DNA of 16,279 nt from Anaerolineales bacterium (GTDB lineage Bacteria; Chloroflexota; Anaerolineae; Anaerolineales; Villigracilaceae). The DNA is taken from contig JAFGKO010000271.1 of the NCBI GenBank assembly GCA_016928525.1, positions 1-16,279 of the forward strand. The letters run 5' to 3'. The notes beneath the pieces are model-generated. The model did no database searches. It was given only the letters and a program-made list of their open reading frames with translations, and was not told the origin of the DNA. Below, piece by piece: positions 7,313 to 14,314 of this stretch. The position numbers and the translations under genes are program-made. Position 1 is the stretch's first letter. Each line of letters starts with the position of its first letter.

Positions 7313-7984
7313 ATGGATGATACTCACGTCAAAACCATAGCTATCCTCGGTGGCACCGGTAAGGAAGGTAAAGGCCTGGCCTATCGCTGGGCCAGAGCTG
7401 GCTACCAGGTGCTGATCGGTTCTCGCACGCCCCCAAAAGCAATTGAAGCTGCTGATGAACTCAGCCGGATGCTGGATGGAGGCTCGCGCATTGAAGGACT
7501 GGGCAACCCCGAAGCCGCCGGACAAGCGGACATCGTCGTGCTTACCGTTCCTTATTCTGCTCACCGCGCCACATTGGAAAGCGTGAAAGATACCTTGCAA
7601 GGCAAGCTATTGATCGACGTGACCGTACCTCTCGTTCCTCCCAAGGTTACCAAAGTGCAAATGCCGCCCACTGGTTCGGCCACCCAGGAGGCGCGCGAGA
7701 TCTTAGGGGAGGGCGTGGAGGTCTGCGCCGCGTTCCAGAATATCTCGCACGAACATCTACTGGGAGACTCGGCTGTGACTTGTGATGTGCTCGTCACCGG
7801 GACAAGCCCGGATGCCCGCGCCGAAACTATTAAACTGGTCGAATCTGCCGGGTTGACCGGATGGGATGCTGGCCCCATAGAAAATTCTGTTGTCGTCGAA
7901 GGCCTGACCAGCGTGCTGATCGGCATCAACAAGAAATACGGTTCGACGCATGCGGGCATCAAGATCACGGGCGTGAATAAATAA
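7313..7984 (+). CDS. npdG: F420H2:NADP+ oxidoreductase (NADPH-dependent F420 reductase)
   Basis: This enzyme moves hydride between coenzyme F420 and NADP(H), usually supplying reduced F420 in bacteria. The 223-residue protein has an N-terminal Rossmann motif IAILGGTGKEGKG (9-21), then VLIGSR (33-38), where Ser and Arg would hold the NADP 2'-phosphate. Further family features are DIVVLTVPY, LIDVTVP and a C-terminal SVLIGINKKYGSTHAGIKITG segment typical of Fno/NpdG. The length matches the family. AAGGA nine nt before the ATG supports this start. It is the first gene of the F420 operon, and the assignment is reinforced by cofE, cofD and cofC downstream. Cytosolic. Physiological direction cannot be read from sequence. 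Confidence 0.94.
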   Translation: MDDTHVKTIAILGGTGKEGKGLAYRWARAGYQVLIGSRTPPKAIEAADELSRMLDGGSRIEGLGNPEAAGQADIVVLTVPYSAHRATLESVKDTLQGKLLIDVTVPLVPPKVTKVQMPPTGSATQEAREILGEGVEVCAAFQNISHEHLLGDSAVTCDVLVTGTSPDARAETIKLVESAGLTGWDAGPIENSVVVEGLTSVLIGINKKYGSTHAGIKITGVNK

Positions 7985-8018
7985 TCCGCAGTCTGTGTAA
8001 TCTGCGTCATCTGCGGAT
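7984..8018. repeat. Short palindromic repeat filling the npdG-cofE spacer
   Basis: ATCCGCAG (7984-7991) and CTGCGGAT (8011-8018) form a perfect 8-bp inverted repeat. Between them lie TCTGTGTAATC and TCTGCGTCATC, two near-identical 11-mers in tandem. The pattern recalls a dispersed CTGTGTAATCTGCG-type repeat seen in many bacterial genomes (from memory). It occupies nearly the whole 37-nt gap, including the position where the cofE ribosome binding site should be. Confidence 0.7.
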
Positions 8019-8021
8019 ACT

Positions 8022-8825
8022 ATGCTCACACTTGCCCCCCTGAAAGACATCCCCCTCATCCGCCACGGCGACAACCTGGCGGATATCCTTATCCAAGCCT
8101 TGCACGCAACTGCCATTCAACTTCAAGATGGCGATATCCTGGTGCTGGCCCAGAAAATAGTCTCCAAAGCCGAAGGGCGGCTGGTGAATCTGATGACGGT
8201 CACACCTTCTGATAGAGCAGCGGAACTGGCCGGACCTACTCAGAAGGACCCACGCGTCGTCGAACTGATATTCAGAGAAAGCAACGAAATTCTGCGAACC
8301 AGACCGGGTGCTATCATCGTCGAACATAAGCTTGGATTTGTCTGCGCCAATGCGGGAATAGATCATTCCAACGTATCCCCCCCTCTCCCCCAAGGAGGAG
8401 AGGGGATAGGGATGAGGGGAGAGTCTGCAAACCCTGAAGACTGGGTCCTGCTCCTCCCCGAAAACCCCGATCGCTCCGCCGAACAAATCCGAGAGAAGAT
8501 CGAAGCCGCCAGTGGCATCCACATCGGTGTGCTCATCATCGACTCGCATGGTCGTGCCTGGCGGGAAGGCACGGTCGGCACAGCCATAGGCATCGCGGGA
8601 TTGCCCGGCCTGGTCGACCTGCGCGGACAGCCCGACCTATTCAATTTTCGTCTACGCATCACCCAGGTCGGCGTAGCGGACGAGTTGGCCGCAGCCGCCA
8701 GCCTGGTCATGGGGCAGGCTGCCGAGGGCACGCCCGCAATCCATGTGCGCGGCTTTCCCTATCCATTACGAGAATGTTCTCTAAAGGAGCTCTTGCGACC
8801 CAAAGAACAGGACCTGTTCCGATAA
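8022..8825 (+). CDS. cofE: Coenzyme F420-0:L-glutamate ligase
   Basis: GTP-dependent ligase that adds the first and further glutamates to F420-0, corresponding to the N-terminal half of mycobacterial FbiB. Motifs: PLIRHGDNLADIL (11-23), LQDGDILVLAQKIVSKAEGR (34-53), the central FVCANAGIDHSNV (106-118), LLPENPDRSAEQIR (144-157), IDSHGRAWREGTVGTAIGIAG (173-193) and VADELAAAASLVMGQ (218-232). The 267 residues are longer than the usual roughly 245-255. The excess is about 20 residues (119-138: proline/glycine-rich, then ESANPE) encoded by a palindromic repeat inserted in frame into a surface-like loop. Upstream there is only a weak GCGGA, four nt from the ATG. Otherwise the catalytic core appears intact. 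Confidence 0.93.
   Translation: MLTLAPLKDIPLIRHGDNLADILIQALHATAIQLQDGDILVLAQKIVSKAEGRLVNLMTVTPSDRAAELAGPTQKDPRVVELIFRESNEILRTRPGAIIVEHKLGFVCANAGIDHSNVSPPLPQGGEGIGMRGESANPEDWVLLLPENPDRSAEQIREKIEAASGIHIGVLIIDSHGRAWREGTVGTAIGIAGLPGLVDLRGQPDLFNFRLRITQVGVADELAAAASLVMGQAAEGTPAIHVRGFPYPLRECSLKELLRPKEQDLFR
8377..8421. repeat. Palindromic repeat inserted in frame within cofE
   Basis: CCCCTCTCC (8380-8388) and GGAGAGGGG (8397-8405) form a perfect 9-bp inverted repeat around an 8-nt loop. A GGGATGAGGGG-like tail follows. Composition and pattern (CCCCTCTCCC ... GGGAGAGGGG ... GGGTGAGGG) match, from memory, a common dispersed palindrome in bacterial intergenic DNA. Its reading keeps the cofE frame open and encodes SPPLPQGGEGIGMRGE. 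Confidence 0.8.
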
Positions 8826-8836
8826 GGATGTATTCC

Positions 8837-9226
8837 ATGAATTTCCCCGAAAAATATCTCGATCTCTTCCAACCTGAATCCAAAGCCCATCTCTTCCTTG
8901 CCACCGTTATGCCCGACGGCTCCCCACAGGTCACACCTGTCTGGTTCGATACGGACGGCGAGCATATCCTAATCAACACCAATGAAGGCCGTGTCAAAGA
9001 CCGCAACATGAAGGAACGCCCCAGGGTCGCCATGGTCATCCAAGACCCTGCTGATCCCTTCCGTTACCTGCAAATCCGCGGCGAAGTGGTAAGCTACACC
9101 CGTGAGGGAGCCGACGAGCACATCGATATGCTCTGCCGCCGTTATCGCGGCAAACCCTGGGATTACCGTCCGGGACAAAAACGGATCATCTTCAAGATCA
9201 GACCGGATCACTTTGATGAGCATTGA
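8837..9226 (+). CDS. PPOX-class split-barrel protein, probable F420-dependent oxidoreductase
   Basis: A 129-residue flavin/deazaflavin oxidoreductase of the pyridoxamine-phosphate-oxidase-like split barrel fold. The N-terminal strands HLFLATVMPDGSPQVTPVWFD (18-38) and ILINTNEGRVKDRNM (44-58) are typical, followed by RVAMVIQDP (63-71) and YLQIRGEVV (77-85). The length fits the small TIGR03618-type PPOX families that often bind F420 (FDOR-B). The substrate is unknown. The location between cofE and the FbiB-type nitroreductase favours F420 over FMN as cofactor. The ATG at 8837 was preferred to 8828 because AAGG lies nine nt upstream of it and touches the other. Its 3' end overlaps the next gene by 11 nt. 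Confidence 0.88.
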   Translation: MNFPEKYLDLFQPESKAHLFLATVMPDGSPQVTPVWFDTDGEHILINTNEGRVKDRNMKERPRVAMVIQDPADPFRYLQIRGEVVSYTREGADEHIDMLCRRYRGKPWDYRPGQKRIIFKIRPDHFDEH

Positions 9227-9830
9227 CCTGCACAACTTCCTGCGGACTCGCCGTTCGGTGCGCCGCTTCCTTGGCCCGGCGGCCAAGACGGGCAAACCGG
9301 ACCCAGTGCCTGCTCCCGTTATGGAGCGGATTCTCGAAACGGCCACCTACGCCCCATCCGCGCACAACCTGCAACCCTGGCGATTTGTCGTAGTAGCGGA
9401 TGCATCCGCTCGCAACCGCCTGGGCCAGGCACTGACCGACAAAATGCGTGCCGATATGACTGCCCAAGGCGCGCCCGAAGCTGGGATCAGAACCCGCATG
9501 GAACGCTCTCTGCGCCGCCTGGACGAAGCCCCAATTGTCATCCTGCTCTGCCGGGATGAGACCAGCGTCCGGGTAGACGAGCAGGAAGAAATTACAATGT
9601 CCATTCAGTCAGTAGCAGCAGCCGGTTTGCAACTCATGCTGGCTGCGCACGCCGAAGGCCTGGGCAGTAACTGGATCTGCTGGCCGTTGTATGCACAGGA
9701 AGCCGCGCGTGAGGCGTTGGATCTGCCTAACACATGGGAACCCCAGGCGATGTTCTTTTTGGGATATGCGAATGATGAACCGGGGGATAAGACCTTGAAA
9801 CCCTTGCAAGATTTAGTGCGTTTCATTTGA
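9216..9830 (+). CDS. Nitroreductase-family enzyme, FbiB C-terminal-like (putative dehydro-F420-0 reductase)
   Basis: A 204-residue FMN-binding nitroreductase fold. The N-terminus has RTRRSVRRF (10-18), the usual FMN phosphate-binding arginines, followed by TYAPSAHNLQPWRFVVV (44-60). The middle has DEAPIVILL, a long helix SVAAAGLQLMLAAHAEGLGSNW and ALDLPNTWEPQAMFFLGYA near the end. It resembles the C-terminal half of mycobacterial FbiB throughout its length. In FbiB that domain reduces dehydro-F420-0 to F420-0, and stand-alone versions have been reported in Thermomicrobia (Chloroflexota). Here the two FbiB halves are separate genes with a PPOX gene between them. The ATG at 9216 overlaps the PPOX stop by 11 nt; earlier in-frame starts lie deep within PPOX. 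The specific reaction is inferred from similarity and context. Confidence 0.88.
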   Translation: MSIDLHNFLRTRRSVRRFLGPAAKTGKPDPVPAPVMERILETATYAPSAHNLQPWRFVVVADASARNRLGQALTDKMRADMTAQGAPEAGIRTRMERSLRRLDEAPIVILLCRDETSVRVDEQEEITMSIQSVAAAGLQLMLAAHAEGLGSNWICWPLYAQEAAREALDLPNTWEPQAMFFLGYANDEPGDKTLKPLQDLVRFI

Positions 9831-9838
9831 CCGTGGAC

Positions 9839-9863
9839 AAATGTAACGCGACATTTATATCGC
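9839..9863. repeat. Short overlapping inverted repeats before cofD
   Basis: AAATGT (9839-9844) pairs with ACATTT (9851-9856). The alternative GCGACAT (9848-9854) pairs with ATATCGC (9857-9863) with one mismatch. The two hairpins exclude each other because they share bases. They fill most of the 46-nt nitroreductase-cofD spacer. This could be a degenerate dispersed repeat or an mRNA element; no function can be shown. Confidence 0.4.
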
Positions 9864-9876
9864 AAGAACTGAAACC

Positions 9877-10818
9877 ATGACCATAAAAAGTCCAAAAATC
9901 GTCGCCCTCGCCGGCGGCGTGGGCGGCGCAAAACTCGCCCACGGGCTAGCCCAAATCCTGCCCCCCGAAGACCTGACCGTTATCGTTAATACGGGCGATG
10001 ACTTCGAACACTATGGCCTGTACATTTGTCCCGACCTGGATACGGTCTGCTATACGCTGGCGGGGCTGGCGAATCCCGAGACAGGCTGGGGACGCGTGGA
10101 CGAATCCTGGCACGCTATCGAGAACGCCAAGCGATTGGGTGGGCCAAGCTGGTTCAACCTGGGCGACCGGGACCTGGGCACGCATTTGGAGCGCACACGG
10201 CGGATGAAAGAGGGCCAAACGCTTTCACAGGTTACGCGAGATTTCTGCAAGACCTGGGGCATCGGGCCGATTGTGCTGCCCATGTCAGACCAGCCGGTAC
10301 GGACAATCGTCGAAACGGACGAGGGTGAGCTGGCCTTTCAAGAATATTTCGTCCATCGCCGGTGCGAGCCGAAAGTTAAGGGCTTTCGTTTTGAAGGGGC
10401 TGACATAGCGGAAGCAGCTCCGGAGGCGCTCGAAGCGCTAGAGGCCGCTGACGCAGTGGTGATATGCCCATCCAACCCCTGGGTAAGCATCGATCCAATC
10501 CTATCCGTTCTAAAGCTACGGTCTACAGTCAACCGTCCACCATCCATCATCGCCATCTCCCCAATTATAGGCGGGAAGGCGGTCAAAGGTCCGGCAGCGA
10601 AGATGTATGCCGAATTGGGAATCAAGCCTTCGGCTCTTGCTGTTGCGCAGCATTACCGCGGTCTGTTGAGCGGATTTGTCCTGGACAACGCAGACGCGGA
10701 TCTTGCGAATTTGACAGAAATCCCAACGTTAACCACCGATACACTTATGAATCTCTTAACAAAACGTGCACTTCTGGCAGGAGATGTGCTACACTTTATT
10801 CGGAGGCTACATACATGA
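9877..10818 (+). CDS. cofD: 2-phospho-L-lactate/phosphoenolpyruvate transferase CofD (FbiA)
   Basis: This enzyme transfers the phospholactyl or phosphoenolpyruvyl group from its GDP-activated form to FO, giving F420-0 or dehydro-F420-0. The 313 residues match the family. Motifs: ALAGGVGGAKLAHGL (10-24, nucleotide loop), VNTGDDFEHYGLYICPDLDTV (37-57, including the metal-binding Asp), NLGDRDLGTHLER (94-106), PMSDQPVRT (135-143) and ICPSNPWVSIDPIL (196-209). A strong Shine-Dalgarno is lacking, so translation may depend on upstream genes. It overlaps cofC by 4 nt (ATGA). The FbiB-type nitroreductase in the same operon suggests that the donor is PEP-derived, as in Actinobacteria, but the sequence alone does not prove this. 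Confidence 0.95.
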   Translation: MTIKSPKIVALAGGVGGAKLAHGLAQILPPEDLTVIVNTGDDFEHYGLYICPDLDTVCYTLAGLANPETGWGRVDESWHAIENAKRLGGPSWFNLGDRDLGTHLERTRRMKEGQTLSQVTRDFCKTWGIGPIVLPMSDQPVRTIVETDEGELAFQEYFVHRRCEPKVKGFRFEGADIAEAAPEALEALEAADAVVICPSNPWVSIDPILSVLKLRSTVNRPPSIIAISPIIGGKAVKGPAAKMYAELGIKPSALAVAQHYRGLLSGFVLDNADADLANLTEIPTLTTDTLMNLLTKRALLAGDVLHFIRRLHT

Positions 10819-11453
10819 CACTTTGGGCAATTGTGCCTGTGAAACCTTTACGCCGCGGAAAATCCCGCCTGGCTGGAACCTTATCGGAAGACGAGCGAAC
10901 ACACCTCAACCAACTGCTGTTGGAAAATACCCTCAAAACCCTGACAGACCTGAAAGAAATCGAACAGATCCTGGTGGTCAGCCGTGACCCGGCTGCGCTT
11001 TCGCTTGCGCGTGAGCACGGGGCGCGAACAGTACGCGAGGCTGGTTCGCCGAAGCTGAACACGGCGCTCAAGCGGGCAACCGTAGTAGCGCAATTGTATG
11101 CCACGCGCGGTGTGCTCGTCCTGCCTGCTGATCTGCCGTTGATAACCCGTGAGGACATTCTGGCGTTGATCGAGCGCGCCAAGAAGCCGCCAGTGGTCGT
11201 GATCGCTCCCGACCGACACGAAGAGGGTACCAATGCGCTGTTGATCTGCCCGGCTGGCCTGATCGAATATGACTTTGGACCGGGCTCCTTCCAACGTCAC
11301 TGCGAACGGGTTCAACAGGCTGGGGCGCGGCTGGAGGTGGTTACTCTGCCGTCTCTGGGCCTGGATCTGGATCTGCCCGAGGACCTTGAAATGGTACTCA
11401 AGTTGGAAGGCCTGCAGGTCGAAGAACCACCGCTTGCAAAGGAGGCAGCCTGA
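10815..11453 (+). CDS. cofC: 2-phospho-L-lactate/PEP guanylyltransferase CofC (FbiD)
   Basis: A 212-residue GT-A-fold nucleotidyltransferase that makes the GDP-linked three-carbon donor used by CofD. It shows WAIVPVKPLRRGKSRLAG (4-21), the family's GTP-binding start, then GVLVLPADLPLI (about 96-107) with the metal-binding Asp, and APDRHEEGTNALLICP (about 133-148). A longer in-frame opening upstream lies inside cofD and was rejected. The ATG at 10815 has GGAGG eight nt before it, overlaps the cofD stop in ATGA, and gives the normal family length. It is the last F420 gene. The operon lacks FO synthase, so FO must be made elsewhere in the genome or imported. Confidence 0.94.
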   Translation: MTLWAIVPVKPLRRGKSRLAGTLSEDERTHLNQLLLENTLKTLTDLKEIEQILVVSRDPAALSLAREHGARTVREAGSPKLNTALKRATVVAQLYATRGVLVLPADLPLITREDILALIERAKKPPVVVIAPDRHEEGTNALLICPAGLIEYDFGPGSFQRHCERVQQAGARLEVVTLPSLGLDLDLPEDLEMVLKLEGLQVEEPPLAKEAA

Positions 11454-11563
11454 CCCATAGTATATTTATTCTGTAAAATTGTATGACAGGTGGGATAGAC
11501 TGCATGGAATGAAAAATGAACTTCATTAAAGCTCTGGGGGTATTTCCAGTATCAAATTAATTC

Positions 11564-11609
11564 ACACTATTAAACGGCCGTTTTTTTTAGATGCTATAAT
11601 TAATAGTGT
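11564..11609. promoter_or_regulatory. Inverted repeat flanking the promoter of the DPD-like gene
   Basis: ACACTATTAA (11564-11573) and TTAATAGTGT (11600-11609) are a perfect 10-bp inverted pair, 36 bp centre to centre. The right arm overlaps the end of the -10 box and the predicted start site. A separate 12-bp palindrome AAACGGCCGTTT (11572-11583) lies between the arms. The layout suits a dimeric regulator binding two half-operators or a looping repressor. Confidence 0.5.
11592..11600 (+). promoter_or_regulatory. Extended -10 promoter for DPD-like gene
   Basis: TGC-TATAAT is a perfect extended -10 element; the -35 region is poor. The predicted start near 11607 gives a leader of about 46 nt with GAGG (11643-11646) six nt before the ATG at 11653. 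Confidence 0.6.
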
Positions 11610-11652
11610 AGTTGTTCACAAACTTCCAATCTATCCCGAAAAGAGGTGTTCC

Positions 11653-14181
11653 ATGGAGAAGAATGAAAGCTTCAATGCGCACACAACCCCGCCCGCAATC
11701 GGCGGGGTAATGACAAAACATCGACTTCAGGCGGAACTTCTAAGGTGCGAATATTGCGAGGAAAAGCCATGCCAGGCGGCCTGCCCGGTCAATTGCTCGC
11801 CTTTTGATTTCATCATGGCCGCGCGGGTGGGAAATCCATCAGATATAAAACGCTCGGCTGGCGAGATCATGCGCAACAACCCACTGGGCGGCGTCTGCGG
11901 CATGGTCTGCCCGGACACATTGTGTATGGCAGCCTGTACGCATAAAAAATTCGACGGAGCGATCAACATTCCCCAGGTTCAGGCCACGATTGTCCAGATG
12001 GCAAAAGAACTGGGAGGCATCCCCAAGTTTTCGACGCCAACTCCCAATGGGAAGAAAATTGCGGTGGTCGGCGGCGGGCCGGCCGGGCTTGGGGCAGCCA
12101 CCGCCCTGGCGCAGATGGGCTACGCTGTGGACATCTTCGAAGCGCGCGAGAAATTGGGCGGTATGTTAAATCTCATCCCTGATGACCGCCTGGACAAAAA
12201 AGTGGCGGAGACCGATATCGAGTTTGCGCTCTCGCTCGGCCAGATCAATGCCAGAACCGGGACAAAGGTCGAGGATCCGAAATCCCTGCTGGGCCAAGGC
12301 TACGCTGCGGTATGCGTCACGGTCGGGCTGTGGAAGCCCGTCCAACTCGGCATCGAGAACGAGGACCTGGCGATCAGCATGCCCGACCTGCTCGCCGACC
12401 CACAGAAATATAATTTCGATGGGCGTGTGGCCGTGATCGGCGGCGGCGCAACCGCGGTGGACTGCGCTATCACCGCCAAAGCACGTGGCGCCAAACATGT
12501 CGGGCTGTTCATGCTCGAGAAACTGTCCGAGATGCCGCTCACGAAGCGCGAACGGCAGGATTTGCTGGATTACGACATCGAGGTCAATGGGCGTATGCGC
12601 GTGACGCGCGTCCTCAAAGACGCCCAAGGGCTGTGGGGCATCAAGACCCTGAAAGTCGAGCTCCCCGATGGATTATCCTTCCATCCAACCAATGTCCGTG
12701 ACGTGGACGGGACCGATTGCCTGTGTGCCGATATCAATGCGGTCATCATCTCGATTGGGATGCGCTCGACCCTGCCACGCGAACAAGCAGAAGGCATCTT
12801 CTATGCGGGTGACATGCTGACCGGGCCAAAGACAGTCGTCGAGGCGGTGGCATCTGGCAAGAACGCTGCGCTCGAGATCGACGCATACCTGACAAAGCAA
12901 CCCAAGCCGGTCATTGAAAAAGCGACAAAATCCTACTATGCCCTGCCTGGGTACAACCCGGTGCCGGTATCGCTCGAAACCGATTTCTTCGGGCGCACTA
13001 TCCGCTCCCCGTATCTGCTCTCCGCTTCACCGGTCACAGATGGCCTGGAACAGATGAAATTAGCCTATAAAGCAGGCTGGGCTGGCGGAATTATGAAGAC
13101 CGCCTTCGACAATATCCCGATTCACATTCCGTCCGAGTACATGTTCACTTTCGATCCATACACGTACGGCAACTCCGACAATGTGTCGGGACACCCCCTC
13201 GACCGCGTTTGCCAGGAGATCGAACAACTCGTCAAGGAATGGCCCGACCGGCTGACGATTGGATCCACCGGCGGACCGGTGACAGGCAATGATGAGTCCG
13301 ATGCGAAGGGTTGGCAGTCCAACACCAAGAAGCTGGAAGCGACCGGCGCGATGGGCATCGAATACTCGCTCTCCTGCCCACAGGGCGGCGACGGCACCGA
13401 GGGTGACATCGTTTCCCAGAACGCGGAACTGACCGCCAAGATCATCGATTGGATCATGCAGGTCGGCTCCCCGGATGTCCCGAAACTGTTCAAATTGACC
13501 GCAGCGGTCACATCCATCGTGCCCATCCTGCGCGCCATCCGGGGCGTGCTCGACAAATACCCAAACAAAAAGGCCGGAATCACGCTGGCAAATTCCTTCC
13601 CCACCTTAGCATTCCGACCGGCAGCGAATGGCCATCCGTGGGATGAGGGAGTGATCGTGGGCATGAGCGGGGAAGGCGTCACGCCCATCTCATACCTAAC
13701 TTTAGCAAAGGCAGTTCCAGAAGGGATCGAAATCTCCGGCAACGGCGGCCCGATGCACTATAAAGCCGCGATGGATTTCCTGGCGCTGGGTGTCAAGACA
13801 GTGCAGTTCTGCACGATTGCAATGAAACACGGGATTGGGATCATCCATGACCTGGAGTCTGGCACTGCATTTTACATGCAGGAGCAGGGCTTGCAATCCA
13901 TGCGGGAATTGATAGGCATCGCTCAACCGCATCCGATCACGGACTTCATGGCTCTCACTCCGGTGAAGAAAATCTCGAGCATCGACCAGGATTTATGCGT
14001 ACTGTGTGGAAACTGCGCGCGCTGTCCGTACCTGGCTATCGAACTCGACGAGCAGGGTCATTTTCAAACAGACCCGGCGCTTTGTATTGGCTGTTCGATT
14101 TGCGCACAGAAGTGCTTTGTCGGCGCCATTACCATGCGCGAACGCACCGTGGAAGAATTAGCGGTGTTACAGGAAAATTAG
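11653..14181 (+). CDS. Single-chain DPD-type NAD(P)H/FAD/FMN/Fe-S reductase (dihydropyrimidine dehydrogenase family)
   Basis: An 842-residue fusion with the domain order of mammalian DPD; bacterial enzymes are usually split into PreT and PreA. N-terminal Fe-S domain: C32, C35, C40, C44, then C82, C86, C91, C95, with Q110 near the place of DPD's unusual Gln ligand. FAD motif VVGGGPAGLGAA (138-149); NAD(P)H motif VIGGGATAVDC (261-271). FMN barrel about 440-770, with LSCP placing the catalytic-type Cys at C575. C-terminal ferredoxin region: C782, C785, C788, C791 and C811, C814, C817, C821. Electrons should pass from NAD(P)H through FAD and Fe-S to FMN and the ring substrate. The lid after C575 and several pyrimidine-contact positions differ from DPD, so the substrate is uncertain. 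ssnA follows after 153 bp. Cytosolic. Confidence 0.9.
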   Translation: MEKNESFNAHTTPPAIGGVMTKHRLQAELLRCEYCEEKPCQAACPVNCSPFDFIMAARVGNPSDIKRSAGEIMRNNPLGGVCGMVCPDTLCMAACTHKKFDGAINIPQVQATIVQMAKELGGIPKFSTPTPNGKKIAVVGGGPAGLGAATALAQMGYAVDIFEAREKLGGMLNLIPDDRLDKKVAETDIEFALSLGQINARTGTKVEDPKSLLGQGYAAVCVTVGLWKPVQLGIENEDLAISMPDLLADPQKYNFDGRVAVIGGGATAVDCAITAKARGAKHVGLFMLEKLSEMPLTKRERQDLLDYDIEVNGRMRVTRVLKDAQGLWGIKTLKVELPDGLSFHPTNVRDVDGTDCLCADINAVIISIGMRSTLPREQAEGIFYAGDMLTGPKTVVEAVASGKNAALEIDAYLTKQPKPVIEKATKSYYALPGYNPVPVSLETDFFGRTIRSPYLLSASPVTDGLEQMKLAYKAGWAGGIMKTAFDNIPIHIPSEYMFTFDPYTYGNSDNVSGHPLDRVCQEIEQLVKEWPDRLTIGSTGGPVTGNDESDAKGWQSNTKKLEATGAMGIEYSLSCPQGGDGTEGDIVSQNAELTAKIIDWIMQVGSPDVPKLFKLTAAVTSIVPILRAIRGVLDKYPNKKAGITLANSFPTLAFRPAANGHPWDEGVIVGMSGEGVTPISYLTLAKAVPEGIEISGNGGPMHYKAAMDFLALGVKTVQFCTIAMKHGIGIIHDLESGTAFYMQEQGLQSMRELIGIAQPHPITDFMALTPVKKISSIDQDLCVLCGNCARCPYLAIELDEQGHFQTDPALCIGCSICAQKCFVGAITMRERTVEELAVLQEN

Positions 14182-14190
14182 GATTTCATC

Positions 14191-14314
14191 TGTCGTTGCG
14201 AGGGCGCTTTTCCCGCCCGTCCTGGCCGTCCGGGCCCAGGAAGCGATCTCCTCGTCAAACAGGGGATTGCTTCGTGGAGTTTACACTGAGCCTGTCGAAG
14301 TGCTCACAATGACA
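14191..14314. repeat. Composite palindromic repeat in the ssnA leader
   Basis: Outer arms TGTCGTTGCGAG (14191-14202) and CTCACAATGACA (14303-14314) pair at 10 of 12 positions. Inner arms GAAGCGATCTCCT (14240-14252) and AGGGGATTGCTTC (14261-14273) pair at 11 of 13, and both exceptions are G-U compatible in RNA. The CATTGCGAG...GAAGCAATC pattern matches a dispersed repeat known from many bacterial genomes (from memory). The right half also contains CACTGAGCCTGTCGAAGTG (14284-14302), the pattern of a second repeat family. Confidence 0.8.

Larger units (their letters stand above)
11454..11652. other. 199-bp regulatory intergenic region between cofC and DPD-like gene
   Basis: AT-rich with no credible ORF longer than about 15 codons. 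It holds an extended -10 promoter (11592-11600), a 10-bp inverted repeat around it and a central palindrome. No convincing intrinsic terminator for the cof operon is visible. AAACGGCCGTTT followed by T-rich sequence has at most a 4-bp stem if folded as RNA. Confidence 0.6.

Noticed and set aside
8774..8836. Earlier starts for the PPOX gene
   Set aside because: 8774 overlaps cofE by 52 nt, and 8828 has its purine-rich motif touching the codon; AAGG nine nt before 8837 gives better spacing and family length.
9102..9215. Longer nitroreductase reading
   Set aside because: The extra 38 residues lie entirely in the PPOX coding region and have no nitroreductase similarity.
10464..10814. Longer CofC reading of 329 residues
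   Set aside because: The extension is cofD read in another frame; GGAGG and the ATGA overlap fix the start at 10815.
11572..11588. AAACGGCCGTTT plus T-run as a terminator for the cof operon
   Set aside because: As RNA it has at most a 4-bp stem with a 4-nt loop, and it sits over 110 bp past cofC within the next promoter; better read as an operator-like palindrome.
13122..13742. Minus-strand open frame of 206 codons inside the DPD-like gene
   Set aside because: It lies wholly opposite the FMN domain, is low in domain-like features and is a shadow of GC-rich codons.
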